Shown here one piece after another: positions 15,239 to 22,598 of a stretch of DNA of 64,000 nt. Each line of letters begins with the position of its first letter. The stretch's first letter is position 1. Origin of the DNA: an uncultured Bacteroidales bacterium (lineage in GTDB: Bacteria; Bacteroidota; Bacteroidia; Bacteroidales; Paludibacteraceae); assembly GCA_902799705.1 (NCBI GenBank), contig CADCBP010000020.1, positions 27,447 through 91,446 of the forward strand. The letters run 5' to 3'. Both the position numbers and the translations under genes were made by a program. The notes under the pieces were generated by a model, which saw nothing but the letters and a program-made list of their open reading frames with translations, was not told the origin of the DNA and did not search any database.

Positions 15239-16528
15239 ATGAGAAAGCACTTTTTATTACTCATTGCTCTTTACACGCTCTCCGTTTCGGCGGTGGAGCG
15301 TGTTTCGTTAGAGCAACTGCAGGCCGACTGGTCGCGGTACACCAATCAGATGGTTCAATTGACGACACCACTCGTGGTATGCGGTAGTTTTTATGACTCG
15401 TTGATTCTGGCCCCGGAGCGTTTGTATTGCCCGGAGGAAAAGGCTATAGGGCTGGCAGACGGCGATAGCACGGATTATCGGCGTATCGTGGCATCGAATC
15501 GCGCGAACTCCATCTGCGTGCATTGCCGCAACGATTATTATAAGGTTCGTACGGGTGACCGCGTACGCGGGTTTAAGGCGCGCGTGACGAGTGAGCGTCA
15601 TTTGCTCACGGGCTCGGGAGTGAAGACTTCGCATAGCCGCGTAGCCCCGCTCAAAAAAGCAGAGAAAGGTGCGATACGGGTCGTGGGCGCGAATGTAGAG
15701 AACCTTTTTGCTGACCTTGGCGGCTACGCTACAAGACGTACTACGCCGGAACAAAATGCACTCAAAGTGCGCAAAGTGGCGAAAGGACTGAAGGCGATGA
15801 AAGCCGACCTTTATGCGTTATGCGAAGTGCAGGTGGGTGACAAGGCGCCGAAGATGCTTCTTGAGGCGCTGAATAAGGGATGCGCGAAGTATGCCTATGT
15901 CTCCATGCCGATGGAGAATATCGACCGGATAGGAGGTTGTTTCATCTATCGCGTGGATCGCGTGCGACCGTACGAAGCACCGCTGTCCGCGTACTCCGAT
16001 ACGAGCAGTCATTACCATGCACGCATGTTTGCGCAAGGCTTTGTGCGCATCGACAAGAAAGGGCAATCGACCGGAGAACGCTTTGTCGTCAGCCTGAATC
16101 ATCTGAAATCGAAACGTCCCGGACGAGGCAACTATGACACGCATCTCAAACGGATGTCTAATGTGGATTCGCTGTTGGCGATGTTACCTAAGGCCACGGC
16201 GCTTTATGGCGATTCGGATATCCTGTTGCTGGGGGATTATAACTGTTATACACAGGAGTTGCCGATTCAATCCATTGTTCGGGCCGGCTATCCCGATCAG
16301 TTGATGCGTTTCTGTCCGGACGACTATTCGTATGTCTTCAAAGGCGAGATGGGTTATCTCGACCGTTGTTTCGCTTCGCCCTCTATGGAGACACAGGTGA
16401 TACATGTGCAACCCTGGCATGTCAATGCCGACTGGTATTACCAGCACAGCGCGTATAGATTGAAGGACAAGAGTCTCCACCGCTATGCAGACCATGAACC
16501 GATAGTCGTAGATATAAATCTTAAATGA
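15239..16528 (+). CDS. Secreted endonuclease/exonuclease/phosphatase-family protein
   Basis: A signal peptide (MRKHFLLLIALYTLSVSA) precedes an EEP-fold domain: VGANVENLF near residue 145, the Glu in YALCEVQ, LLLGDYNCY and the C-terminal YADHEPIVVDI, which carries the catalytic DH. An N-terminal OB-like region (about 20-130) precedes it. Likely substrates are nucleic acids or phosphoesters outside the cytoplasm. The longer frame begins inside the tRNA. ATG 15239 lies 3 nt after the tRNA CCA, so tRNA processing should expose it at the very 5' end of its message. Confidence 0.88.
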   Translation: MRKHFLLLIALYTLSVSAVERVSLEQLQADWSRYTNQMVQLTTPLVVCGSFYDSLILAPERLYCPEEKAIGLADGDSTDYRRIVASNRANSICVHCRNDYYKVRTGDRVRGFKARVTSERHLLTGSGVKTSHSRVAPLKKAEKGAIRVVGANVENLFADLGGYATRRTTPEQNALKVRKVAKGLKAMKADLYALCEVQVGDKAPKMLLEALNKGCAKYAYVSMPMENIDRIGGCFIYRVDRVRPYEAPLSAYSDTSSHYHARMFAQGFVRIDKKGQSTGERFVVSLNHLKSKRPGRGNYDTHLKRMSNVDSLLAMLPKATALYGDSDILLLGDYNCYTQELPIQSIVRAGYPDQLMRFCPDDYSYVFKGEMGYLDRCFASPSMETQVIHVQPWHVNADWYYQHSAYRLKDKSLHRYADHEPIVVDINLK

Positions 16529-16540
16529 CAAATAACAAAT

Positions 16541-16569
16541 AAAACAGCCGCCAACTTGGCGGCTGTTTT
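16541..16569. terminator. Bidirectional terminator hairpin
   Basis: A 12-bp stem, AAAACAGCCGCC/GGCGGCTGTTTT, has a five-base loop. It can end both the plus-strand EEP transcript and the minus-strand operon that finishes with tRNA-Arg. Confidence 0.88.
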
Positions 16570-16627
16570 GTGATCCAGCTGGGCAAATTTTCTAATTTGC
16601 ACCTGCGGTGCGAGCTTCTGCTCTTTG

Positions 16628-16701
16628 TGATCCCGCTGGGGCTCAAACCCAGAACCTTCAGAACCGGAATCTGACACTCTATTCAATTGAGCTACGGGAC
16701 C
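16628..16701 (-). tRNA. tRNA-Arg (CCG)
   Basis: A complete minus-strand cloverleaf: acceptor GGTCCCG/CGGGATC, anticodon stem TCAGA/TCTGA with loop TTCCGGT, anticodon CCG. No CCA is encoded. Its 5' end is 8 nt after the membrane protease stop, so it is the last member of the ssrA operon. Confidence 0.93.
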
Positions 16702-16709
16702 TAAGAGGG

Positions 16710-17396
16710 CTACCTGCGGTTTCCCCCTAAAAGTATCAGTATATAATATACCAGTGTGGCGAGTGACGAAAGAGCTGCTACAACGTAGGTGTAGGCTGCG
16801 CTATGCAGTGCATCGGACGCCATCTCTGTGGTTTCGCGGTCAGTGATGCCCGATTCTTGCAACCAGTTCACGGCTCGCTGACTGGCATTGACCTCCACCG
16901 GTAAAGTGATAAAGGAGAAGAGGGTAGTCAGTGCGAAGAGGCATATTCCTGCCAACAATATTTGCGGAAAAGTTTCAATCAACAGCATTCCGGCAAGCAG
17001 TACCCATGTCATCCAGTTGCTGGCAAAAGACACTACTGGCACTAACGCTGAGCGCAACTTCAGCGGTGCATAAGCCGTCGCATGTTGAACGGCATGTCCG
17101 CATTCGTGCGCTGCAACTGCTGCGGCTGCCACGTTTGTGCCGTAATAGACGTCCCTGGATAAGTTGACAGTCTTGGTGGCAGGGTTGTAATGGTCGGTGA
17201 GTTGACCGTCAACATGGGTGATCTGTACATCGGTGATGCCATGGTCACGCAGCATCTTTGCCGCTACGTCACGACCGTTCATTGGCAAGGCTTCTTTGCT
17301 GTATCGCTCGAACTTACTCTTAAGCGAATACGACACGAGCCAACTTGCCAGGGCAATAGCGATGAAAATAATCCAATATAGAGTCATTGTACTCAT
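16710..17396 (-). CDS. Membrane zinc metallopeptidase (YugP/Zn_peptidase_2 family)
   Basis: The 228-aa protein has an N-terminal membrane helix (LYWIIFIAIALASWLVSY), a zinc site AAHECGHAVQH (HExxH at about 96-100) and further hydrophobic segments at about 125-170 and at the C-terminus. This matches the YugP-type neutral zinc metallopeptidases, integral membrane proteases of unclear substrate. It starts 2 nt after the Fur-like stop and ends 8 nt before tRNA-Arg. Confidence 0.9.
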   Translation of the reverse strand: MSTMTLYWIIFIAIALASWLVSYSLKSKFERYSKEALPMNGRDVAAKMLRDHGITDVQITHVDGQLTDHYNPATKTVNLSRDVYYGTNVAAAAVAAHECGHAVQHATAYAPLKLRSALVPVVSFASNWMTWVLLAGMLLIETFPQILLAGICLFALTTLFSFITLPVEVNASQRAVNWLQESGITDRETTEMASDALHSAAYTYVVAALSSLATLVYYILILLGGNRR

Positions 17397-17398
17397 GC

Positions 17399-17875
17399 TT
17401 ATGATTTCTTTTTACGTTTCTCCAGACTATCCATTCTACACCTGCGACATTCTCCATAGATGAAAAGCGTATAATGCTGCATGAAGAAACTCGGTGTCTT
17501 CTGTTCCCGAATGAGGCGGTCGATGGCAGGTGCACGGAAATTGGTAACTCGTCCGCATTTCTGGCAGATACGCTGCATTCGGATCGGATTCCCGGTAATC
17601 AGTTCGTACTCTGTTGCCTTATGTCCCTTCTGGCGTTTCGTGGCATGGATGATATTCGCTTTCAGGAACAGTTGCAAACAATTATAGATGGTACCTGACG
17701 AGATCTTCTCGGACTGACAGGCTGTCTCCAATTGCTCTGCTGTGAAAGGCTGCGGTAACATGCATGCATGCTCCAATACATTCTCCCGTACGGCAGAATA
17801 TCGCCCTCCATTCTCCTGTATATACGCATTCATGCGTTCCAGCGCACCACCAAAGACTTTGAAGATTTTACCCAT
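17399..17875 (-). CDS. Fur-family transcriptional regulator
   Basis: The 158-aa protein has a winged-helix N-terminus (RYSAVRENVLEHA, then the recognition helix SSGTIYNCLQLFL) and two CxxC pairs (CQKCG, CRRCR) that bind structural zinc, as in Fur, Zur and PerR. I cannot tell which metal it senses. The ATG overlaps the GNAT stop (TGATG). Inside an ssrA-tRNA operon it is not next to an obvious metal-uptake gene. Confidence 0.9.
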   Translation of the reverse strand: MGKIFKVFGGALERMNAYIQENGGRYSAVRENVLEHACMLPQPFTAEQLETACQSEKISSGTIYNCLQLFLKANIIHATKRQKGHKATEYELITGNPIRMQRICQKCGRVTNFRAPAIDRLIREQKTPSFFMQHYTLFIYGECRRCRMDSLEKRKKKS

Positions 17876-19005
17876 CAGATTGTTTTGATATATGCGCGGT
17901 GCTGCTTATGACGCTTGTGGTCAAACTGCGTAAAATTGGCAATGTTCTTTGTGTTGGTCTCCAATATATTGGTTGTCTCCAATCGTTTGATGCCGTATTT
18001 GTTGATGATAGGTATCTGATCCTGGAAGAACAACGCATTAATGCCTTTGTCCTGATAGTCCGGTCGTATGGCTATGAGCAGAAAACTGAACGATTCCATG
18101 TGCTTGGCCTTCAGCGCTTTTAGCAGGTAGTACCATCCCAATGGAAGCAATTTGCCTCCGCATTTTCTTAGCGCATCAGATATATCCGGCATGCCCAAAC
18201 CCACACCAACAATCTCGTCTTTCTCATTCACAACAAGCGTCACGAAGTCGAAGTTCAACAGAGGGAAATACATGTCCTTATAGTAGTTCTTCTGCTTCGC
18301 AGTCATTGGCTGGAAATTATACAGTTTCTGGTATGCTTCGTCGATGACGTCCATATACTGGATACCATACTTACGCACGAGTTCTCGCGAGTTCTTTACT
18401 TTATCCACATGCACGTGAGAGCGCTGTTTTACTATCTCTGCAATGCGGTTCAGGCGTTCCGGACACCCATTGGGTGGATAGACTTGGAGCTCTATCCAAT
18501 CAGCATCTTTTGTCAGCTCGTACGCCTCCATGTGCTTTACGTAATACGGGTAGTTATATAGCGATGCCATTACAGCAGGGTAGTCATAGCCATCAATCAG
18601 CAATCCCTCATGGTCGAAATCCGTAAAACCTACCGGACCGTTCAACGCGTCCATACCACGTTCTTTCCCCCATGCTACAACGGTATCCAGCAACGTACGA
18701 CTTACTTCAAGATCATCAATGAAGTCGAACCATCCAAAGCGGACATGTTTGTAATTCCACTTCTCATTGGCCTTATGATTGATGATACCGGCGATACGTC
18801 CCACGGCTTTGCCGTCACGGAAAGCCATCCATAACTGGTACTCGCATACTTCTAAAGCCGGGTTGTGATCCGGCTCGAAGCAGTTCATCTCATCGAAAAA
18901 GAGGGGAGGACAGTAGTAAGGACAATCGACATACAAATCATTAGCGAACTGAATAAATTGTTTCAGTTCGCGTTTTGAATTAATTTGTCGAATTTCTATT
19001 GCCAT
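17875..19005 (-). CDS. GNAT-fold N-acetyltransferase-like protein
   Basis: The 376-aa protein belongs to a Bacteroidetes group of long GNAT-like proteins: the conserved LYVDCPYYCPPLFFDE near residue 25, AVGRIAGIINHKANEK as the acetyl-CoA-side strand, NGPVGFTDFDHEGLLIDG, and a second half ending KRLETTNILETNTKN. Substrate unknown. The longer frame starts within tRNA-Ala. I place the start at ATG 19005, four bases after the tRNA 3' end, so the mature message would be nearly leaderless after tRNA excision. Confidence 0.82.
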   Translation of the reverse strand: MAIEIRQINSKRELKQFIQFANDLYVDCPYYCPPLFFDEMNCFEPDHNPALEVCEYQLWMAFRDGKAVGRIAGIINHKANEKWNYKHVRFGWFDFIDDLEVSRTLLDTVVAWGKERGMDALNGPVGFTDFDHEGLLIDGYDYPAVMASLYNYPYYVKHMEAYELTKDADWIELQVYPPNGCPERLNRIAEIVKQRSHVHVDKVKNSRELVRKYGIQYMDVIDEAYQKLYNFQPMTAKQKNYYKDMYFPLLNFDFVTLVVNEKDEIVGVGLGMPDISDALRKCGGKLLPLGWYYLLKALKAKHMESFSFLLIAIRPDYQDKGINALFFQDQIPIINKYGIKRLETTNILETNTKNIANFTQFDHKRHKQHRAYIKTI

Positions 19006-19009
19006 TTTG

Positions 19010-19082
19010 TGGAGCATAGGGGAGTCGAACCCCTGACCTCAACATTGCGAACGTTGCGCTCTACCAACTGAGCTAATACCCC
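19010..19082 (-). tRNA. tRNA-Ala (CGC)
   Basis: A complete minus-strand cloverleaf with acceptor GGGGTAT/ATGCTCC including the G3-U70 wobble that identifies alanine tRNAs. The anticodon loop TTCGCAA has anticodon CGC. CCA is not encoded. It lies 10 nt after tmRNA and 4 nt before the GNAT ATG. Confidence 0.94.
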
Positions 19083-19092
19083 TCGCTTGAAG

Positions 19093-19482
19093 TGGAGCTA
19101 GCGGGATTCGAACCCGCGTCCAAACAAGGAACAATCCTGCTTTCTACACGCTTATCTTGGCCTTCGTTTTCGTCCGGTAGCAAGACCCAAGCCACCAACT
19201 ACCGGCTTATCTGCTAAATTTTCAATCCCGCATCGCAGCCTGCGACATCTATTCCGTGTATTACCGCACCACTATATCCTATCAGCCCACAGACTCGGCT
19301 TGGAGTGATGTCTCGTTCAGGCGCCTGGCGCCCGAAGAAAGCTAATCTACTATACTTCGATTAGGCAGCGAGAGCATAACCATTGTTGCCAGTTATCTTT
19401 TGAAGCGAGATTTACGAGCGTTGCCTCATTGCTCGGCGTGCTTACACAACCATTCTACCTGCTGTCAAAACCAAATAGCCCC
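19093..19482 (-). ncRNA. ssrA: Transfer-messenger RNA (tmRNA)
   Basis: The minus strand begins GGGGCTATTTGGTTTTGACA and ends with the matching tRNA-like half (GGTTCGAATCC, TAGCTCC, A), including the G3-U70 Ala identity pair. The tag frame reads GGC AAC AAT GGT TAT GCT CTC GCT GCC TAA, giving AGNNGYALAA after the charged Ala. Bacteroidales tags are usually of the GENNYALAA or GETNYALAA type. tmRNA rescues stalled ribosomes with SmpB. About 390 nt. Confidence 0.95.
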
Positions 19483-19556
19483 GGAGATGTCCCGTTATGC
19501 GGGAAACCGGTCTCCGCCGGAAAGGGGTGTTGTTCCCCTTCGATTGAAAAAGCGTG

Positions 19557-19588
19557 CAAAATTACTGCTTTTTTTTGAATTGTGCAAA
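19557..19588 (-). promoter_or_regulatory. Promoter for the ssrA operon
   Basis: The minus strand has TTTG at 19588-19585 and TAATTTTG at 19564-19557, with the A-tract plus GCAG spacer. It lies about 75 nt upstream of the mature tmRNA 5' end. No other promoter fits between ssrA and tRNA-Ala. Confidence 0.8.
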
Positions 19589-19601
19589 TATTTCTGCATT
19601 T

Positions 19602-20372
19602 TTATTCAAAAGAGAGGTAAGGCGCAAGGCGTTCCAGCTCTTTTTCTCCGAAATCGGGGAGTTCCCGCAAGTCATCAATGCTGTTTAGCCTCATACGCTT
19701 TCTTCGTAGTGAATAAATTGTTTTTGCCTGTTGGTAACGAATGTAGGGATGACGTTGGAGCCGTTCCACCGAACATCTGTTGACGGGAATAGTTTGCACG
19801 TCTTTGCTATCAGCAGTGAAGTGGTGTAACAACGTGTCCAAACATAGTTTGGAGAGGGCCTCGTCTGTCAGTTGGACCGGATCGCTATACCCGCCTAACT
19901 GTTCCCGATATTGGATGATCTGAATGGCAGTGAAACGCCCGATACCGCGGATGAACTGCAGTTCGGCTGTGTCCGTGTGGTTAAGATCCAATATTGTATC
20001 TTTTTTGATATGACGGGCATAATGCCAACCCACGGAGTCACGCCAAAGAGAGTCAGCGATGCGAAAAGAGTCATACACCTGTTGCCGTTCGCGTTTCCAC
20101 TCATCGCGTCGCATAGAGTCCGCAATGCGAAAAGAGTCATAACGTTGTTCCCGTTCCTTAGCCCACTGCGCATAACGCAGCGAGTCCGCGCGCCGCATGG
20201 AGTCTTTGCGCTGTTCCCATGTACGCTTGACGGGTTCTTGCGGCGCTTGCAACTCGGGCTCTTTGGAGGGCCACAAGGCTATGGTTAGCCATATAATCAA
20301 GAAAATGCCGAAAAGAATAAACGCACCGATACGTTGCTCTTTGGCTAATATATGTCGGTCTTTCTTATCCAT
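19602..20372 (-). CDS. Membrane-anchored helix-hairpin-helix (ComEA-like) protein
   Basis: The 256-aa protein has an N-terminal membrane helix (IGAFILFGIFLIIWLTIALW), a coiled, charged stretch with two to three repeats of the pattern RxxYDSFRIADSxRRD (about 55-115), and C-terminal HhH motifs (LQFIRGIGRFTAIQI; RQHPYIRYQQAK-like; LRELPDFGEKELERL). Such proteins bind DNA in the periplasm, as ComEA does. It overlaps the xseA end by 8 bp. The comEC gene is 9 kb away on the same strand. Confidence 0.85.
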   Translation of the reverse strand: MDKKDRHILAKEQRIGAFILFGIFLIIWLTIALWPSKEPELQAPQEPVKRTWEQRKDSMRRADSLRYAQWAKEREQRYDSFRIADSMRRDEWKRERQQVYDSFRIADSLWRDSVGWHYARHIKKDTILDLNHTDTAELQFIRGIGRFTAIQIIQYREQLGGYSDPVQLTDEALSKLCLDTLLHHFTADSKDVQTIPVNRCSVERLQRHPYIRYQQAKTIYSLRRKRMRLNSIDDLRELPDFGEKELERLAPYLSFE

Positions 20373-21432
20373 TGACTGTCATGTCTGCTGTCCCGTCCGC
20401 GAGGTGCGAAGTGACCTTGTCGCCAGGTTGCAGGTCCGTGACGGAGCGGATGATTTTCCCGTTTTTGGTCAATAGGCTATACCCGCGTTGGTAGATTCTT
20501 TCGGGATTGCAGGCCGCCAGTCTTTGTTCTAGCAGTTCTACGCGGTGTTGACGAATAAGAATCTGCCGTTCAGCCGTGCGGTGCAAGCGCACCAACAACT
20601 CTGCGAGGCGGTCCATCTGCGCATCCATCCGATGGATGAGCCATTCAGCAACTGCTGTCGGGGTTTTCAATGCTTCATGTGCCACAAGATCCAAAACGGA
20701 AACGTCACGGGTATGTCCTATGCCGGTGAGTACCGGTAGTTCGCATTGTGCGCAAACAGCACAGAGTGTATAGTCATCAAAACAACTGAGGTCTGCGGTA
20801 GCACCTCCGCCACGGATGACGACAACGGCATCAAAGGACGCGCTGTCTATCTCATCCAGCGCAGCGATGATAGACGGCGCAGCCCCCTCGCCTTGCATCG
20901 TAGCTCCGAAAAGAGTCAAAGAAAATGCGTAAGGGGATGCGTCCAACTGATGTTTGAAATCCTCATATCCGGCCGCTTGGGGTGAAGATATGACAGCGAT
21001 GCGGCGGATGAGGGTAGGTAACGGAAGTAACTGCTGTGCATCCAGAAGTCCGTCTTTCTGCAGTTGGGCAATTGTCTGTTGCCGTTGGCGTGCGAGATCC
21101 CCTAACGTATAACTCGGGTCGATACCGATGATAGACAGACTCAAACCGTAAACGGCGTGGTACTGTATCTCCACTTCCACGAGTACCGACATGCCCGGTT
21201 GCAGGGACTGACCTGTCTCGGATTCGAAATAGGCAGTGAGCATCTCTTTTGTCCCGGACCAGCAGGTTGCCCGCATCTTCGCGGACTTGCCCTCAATAAG
21301 ATCCAGATACATATACCCGCCTCGTTCAGAGAGGCTGCTTATCTCGGCTTTTACCCAATAAGAAGCAGCCAGACTGTCGTCCAGCGCTTCACCGATAAGG
21401 GCGCATAGTTCAGAGAGAGTTAGTGTCGCCAC
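20365..21432 (-). CDS. xseA: Exodeoxyribonuclease VII large subunit
   Basis: XseA with XseB degrades single-stranded DNA. The N-terminal OB fold (WVKAEISSLSERGGYMYLDL) is followed by the catalytic domain: RIAVISSPQAAGYEDF, VVIRGGGATADLSCFDD, TGIGHTRDVSVLDLVAHEALKTP. The 355 aa are short for the family because the C-terminal coiled coil is reduced to one helix pair. The C-terminal GYSLLTKNGKIIRSV segment is normal. No xseB is seen next to it. It overlaps the barrel gene upstream by 13 bp and the HhH gene downstream by 8 bp. Confidence 0.94.
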   Translation of the reverse strand: MATLTLSELCALIGEALDDSLAASYWVKAEISSLSERGGYMYLDLIEGKSAKMRATCWSGTKEMLTAYFESETGQSLQPGMSVLVEVEIQYHAVYGLSLSIIGIDPSYTLGDLARQRQQTIAQLQKDGLLDAQQLLPLPTLIRRIAVISSPQAAGYEDFKHQLDASPYAFSLTLFGATMQGEGAAPSIIAALDEIDSASFDAVVVIRGGGATADLSCFDDYTLCAVCAQCELPVLTGIGHTRDVSVLDLVAHEALKTPTAVAEWLIHRMDAQMDRLAELLVRLHRTAERQILIRQHRVELLEQRLAACNPERIYQRGYSLLTKNGKIIRSVTDLQPGDKVTSHLADGTADMTVNG

Positions 21433-22598
21433 GGGTCACACAAGATACAACGTTGCTGTGCCTGTAAACTAAAGAGGAGCGAAAAGCGTACACCTAAAGT
21501 GAAACTACGCACCCATAGTTTATTGCCGTTGGCGATATCCGTTGTGAACACATGGTTCATCTTAAACGAGTGGAACTCATATAACCCGCGTTGTTGCACT
21601 TCTATCTTAGCCGGATCTGTCTCGGCTTCATTGATATTCAAGTCATATAGTTTGTTCGAACCTCTTGGACTGATATTGGGGAGGCTGATGTCGATAAAGG
21701 CTGAGATACGTAAACGGCAGTCTGTGTCGTTTGACCTTCCGCTGCGGTACTGTTGGATATATTCGAACGTGTTGAACTCGTATCCGCCTTCGATATGGGC
21801 GAGGACATCAAAACTCTCGCCGCCGTTATTACTCAGTTTGATGGGTAGTTTGCCACCGGTGGCGGTGATAGGTGCGTCCTTTCGGAAACCATGATTATCC
21901 ATTTCCTCGAATACTCCGATATATTTTTCGAAGACAGCGCGCGATGTGCAGGTTGCACTCACGCTCGTCTTGCCTCCAAAAGCATAGTTCACTTGCGCTC
22001 CGAGCATCACATATCCTACGCCGGCTTGGCCGGAGATATAATAACCGAAGTTCAATGGCAGTTGGGCATAATAGAGCTCCATCATATCGCTGCGGTCACT
22101 GAAGGTGTGCTTCATGTTGAAGCGTGCACCGTCGTAAGGGTCGGTCATGGGATACTGGCGGCCTAATTCAGGATTAGAGAAGCCGTTAAGGAATTCCGCT
22201 GCACTCTGCGGAATGAATCCCGTCTTGAGTACTGTCGATACCCGTTGAATGCCGACTCCGGCACCTGTCTGCAAGAAGAAGTTGCCGAAGTGGAACTCGT
22301 ATAGCAGTTTGCCGTTAGCGGCCCATCCGCCAGGCGTACTCTGAACACCTTGTATATTGGTGAGGAACGTACTCCATCCTCCGTCCACAGAGAAACCGAG
22401 GTAGTGACCCGCACCTGTGTAGGTCGAGGAATGCAGACCAAGCGAGTTCTTGGACTTAGTTGCGTCCTTAGAGGAGAAACCTCTTACTTTCGTCAGGCTT
22501 CTCTCCGCTTTCGATGAAGCGGAATAGCGGTTCTGCCCCCATGTTACAACAGAGGCGAGGCAGAGACTCAGAACGATGATTTGTCGCAGTTTGGACAT
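21420..22598 (-). CDS. Predicted outer-membrane beta-barrel protein
   Basis: The 392-aa protein has a signal peptide (MSKLRQIIVLSLCLASVVTWGQ) followed by alternating amphipathic strands ending in aromatic residues (GKLLYEFHFGNFFLQTGAGVG; YAQLPLNFGYYISGQAGVGYV; the penultimate strand RSFTLGVRFSLLF). I take it as an outer-membrane barrel of Bacteroidales type. It overlaps the end of the 2165-aa gene by 31 bp and xseA by 13 bp, so it is translated in a chain. It may be the membrane partner of the giant secreted protein. Confidence 0.75.
   Translation of the reverse strand: MSKLRQIIVLSLCLASVVTWGQNRYSASSKAERSLTKVRGFSSKDATKSKNSLGLHSSTYTGAGHYLGFSVDGGWSTFLTNIQGVQSTPGGWAANGKLLYEFHFGNFFLQTGAGVGIQRVSTVLKTGFIPQSAAEFLNGFSNPELGRQYPMTDPYDGARFNMKHTFSDRSDMMELYYAQLPLNFGYYISGQAGVGYVMLGAQVNYAFGGKTSVSATCTSRAVFEKYIGVFEEMDNHGFRKDAPITATGGKLPIKLSNNGGESFDVLAHIEGGYEFNTFEYIQQYRSGRSNDTDCRLRISAFIDISLPNISPRGSNKLYDLNINEAETDPAKIEVQQRGLYEFHSFKMNHVFTTDIANGNKLWVRSFTLGVRFSLLFSLQAQQRCILCDPWRH

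Noticed and set aside
19400-19783. 127-codon plus-strand frame across the tmRNA region
   Set aside because: It is antisense to ssrA and its promoter and continues antisense to the HhH gene.
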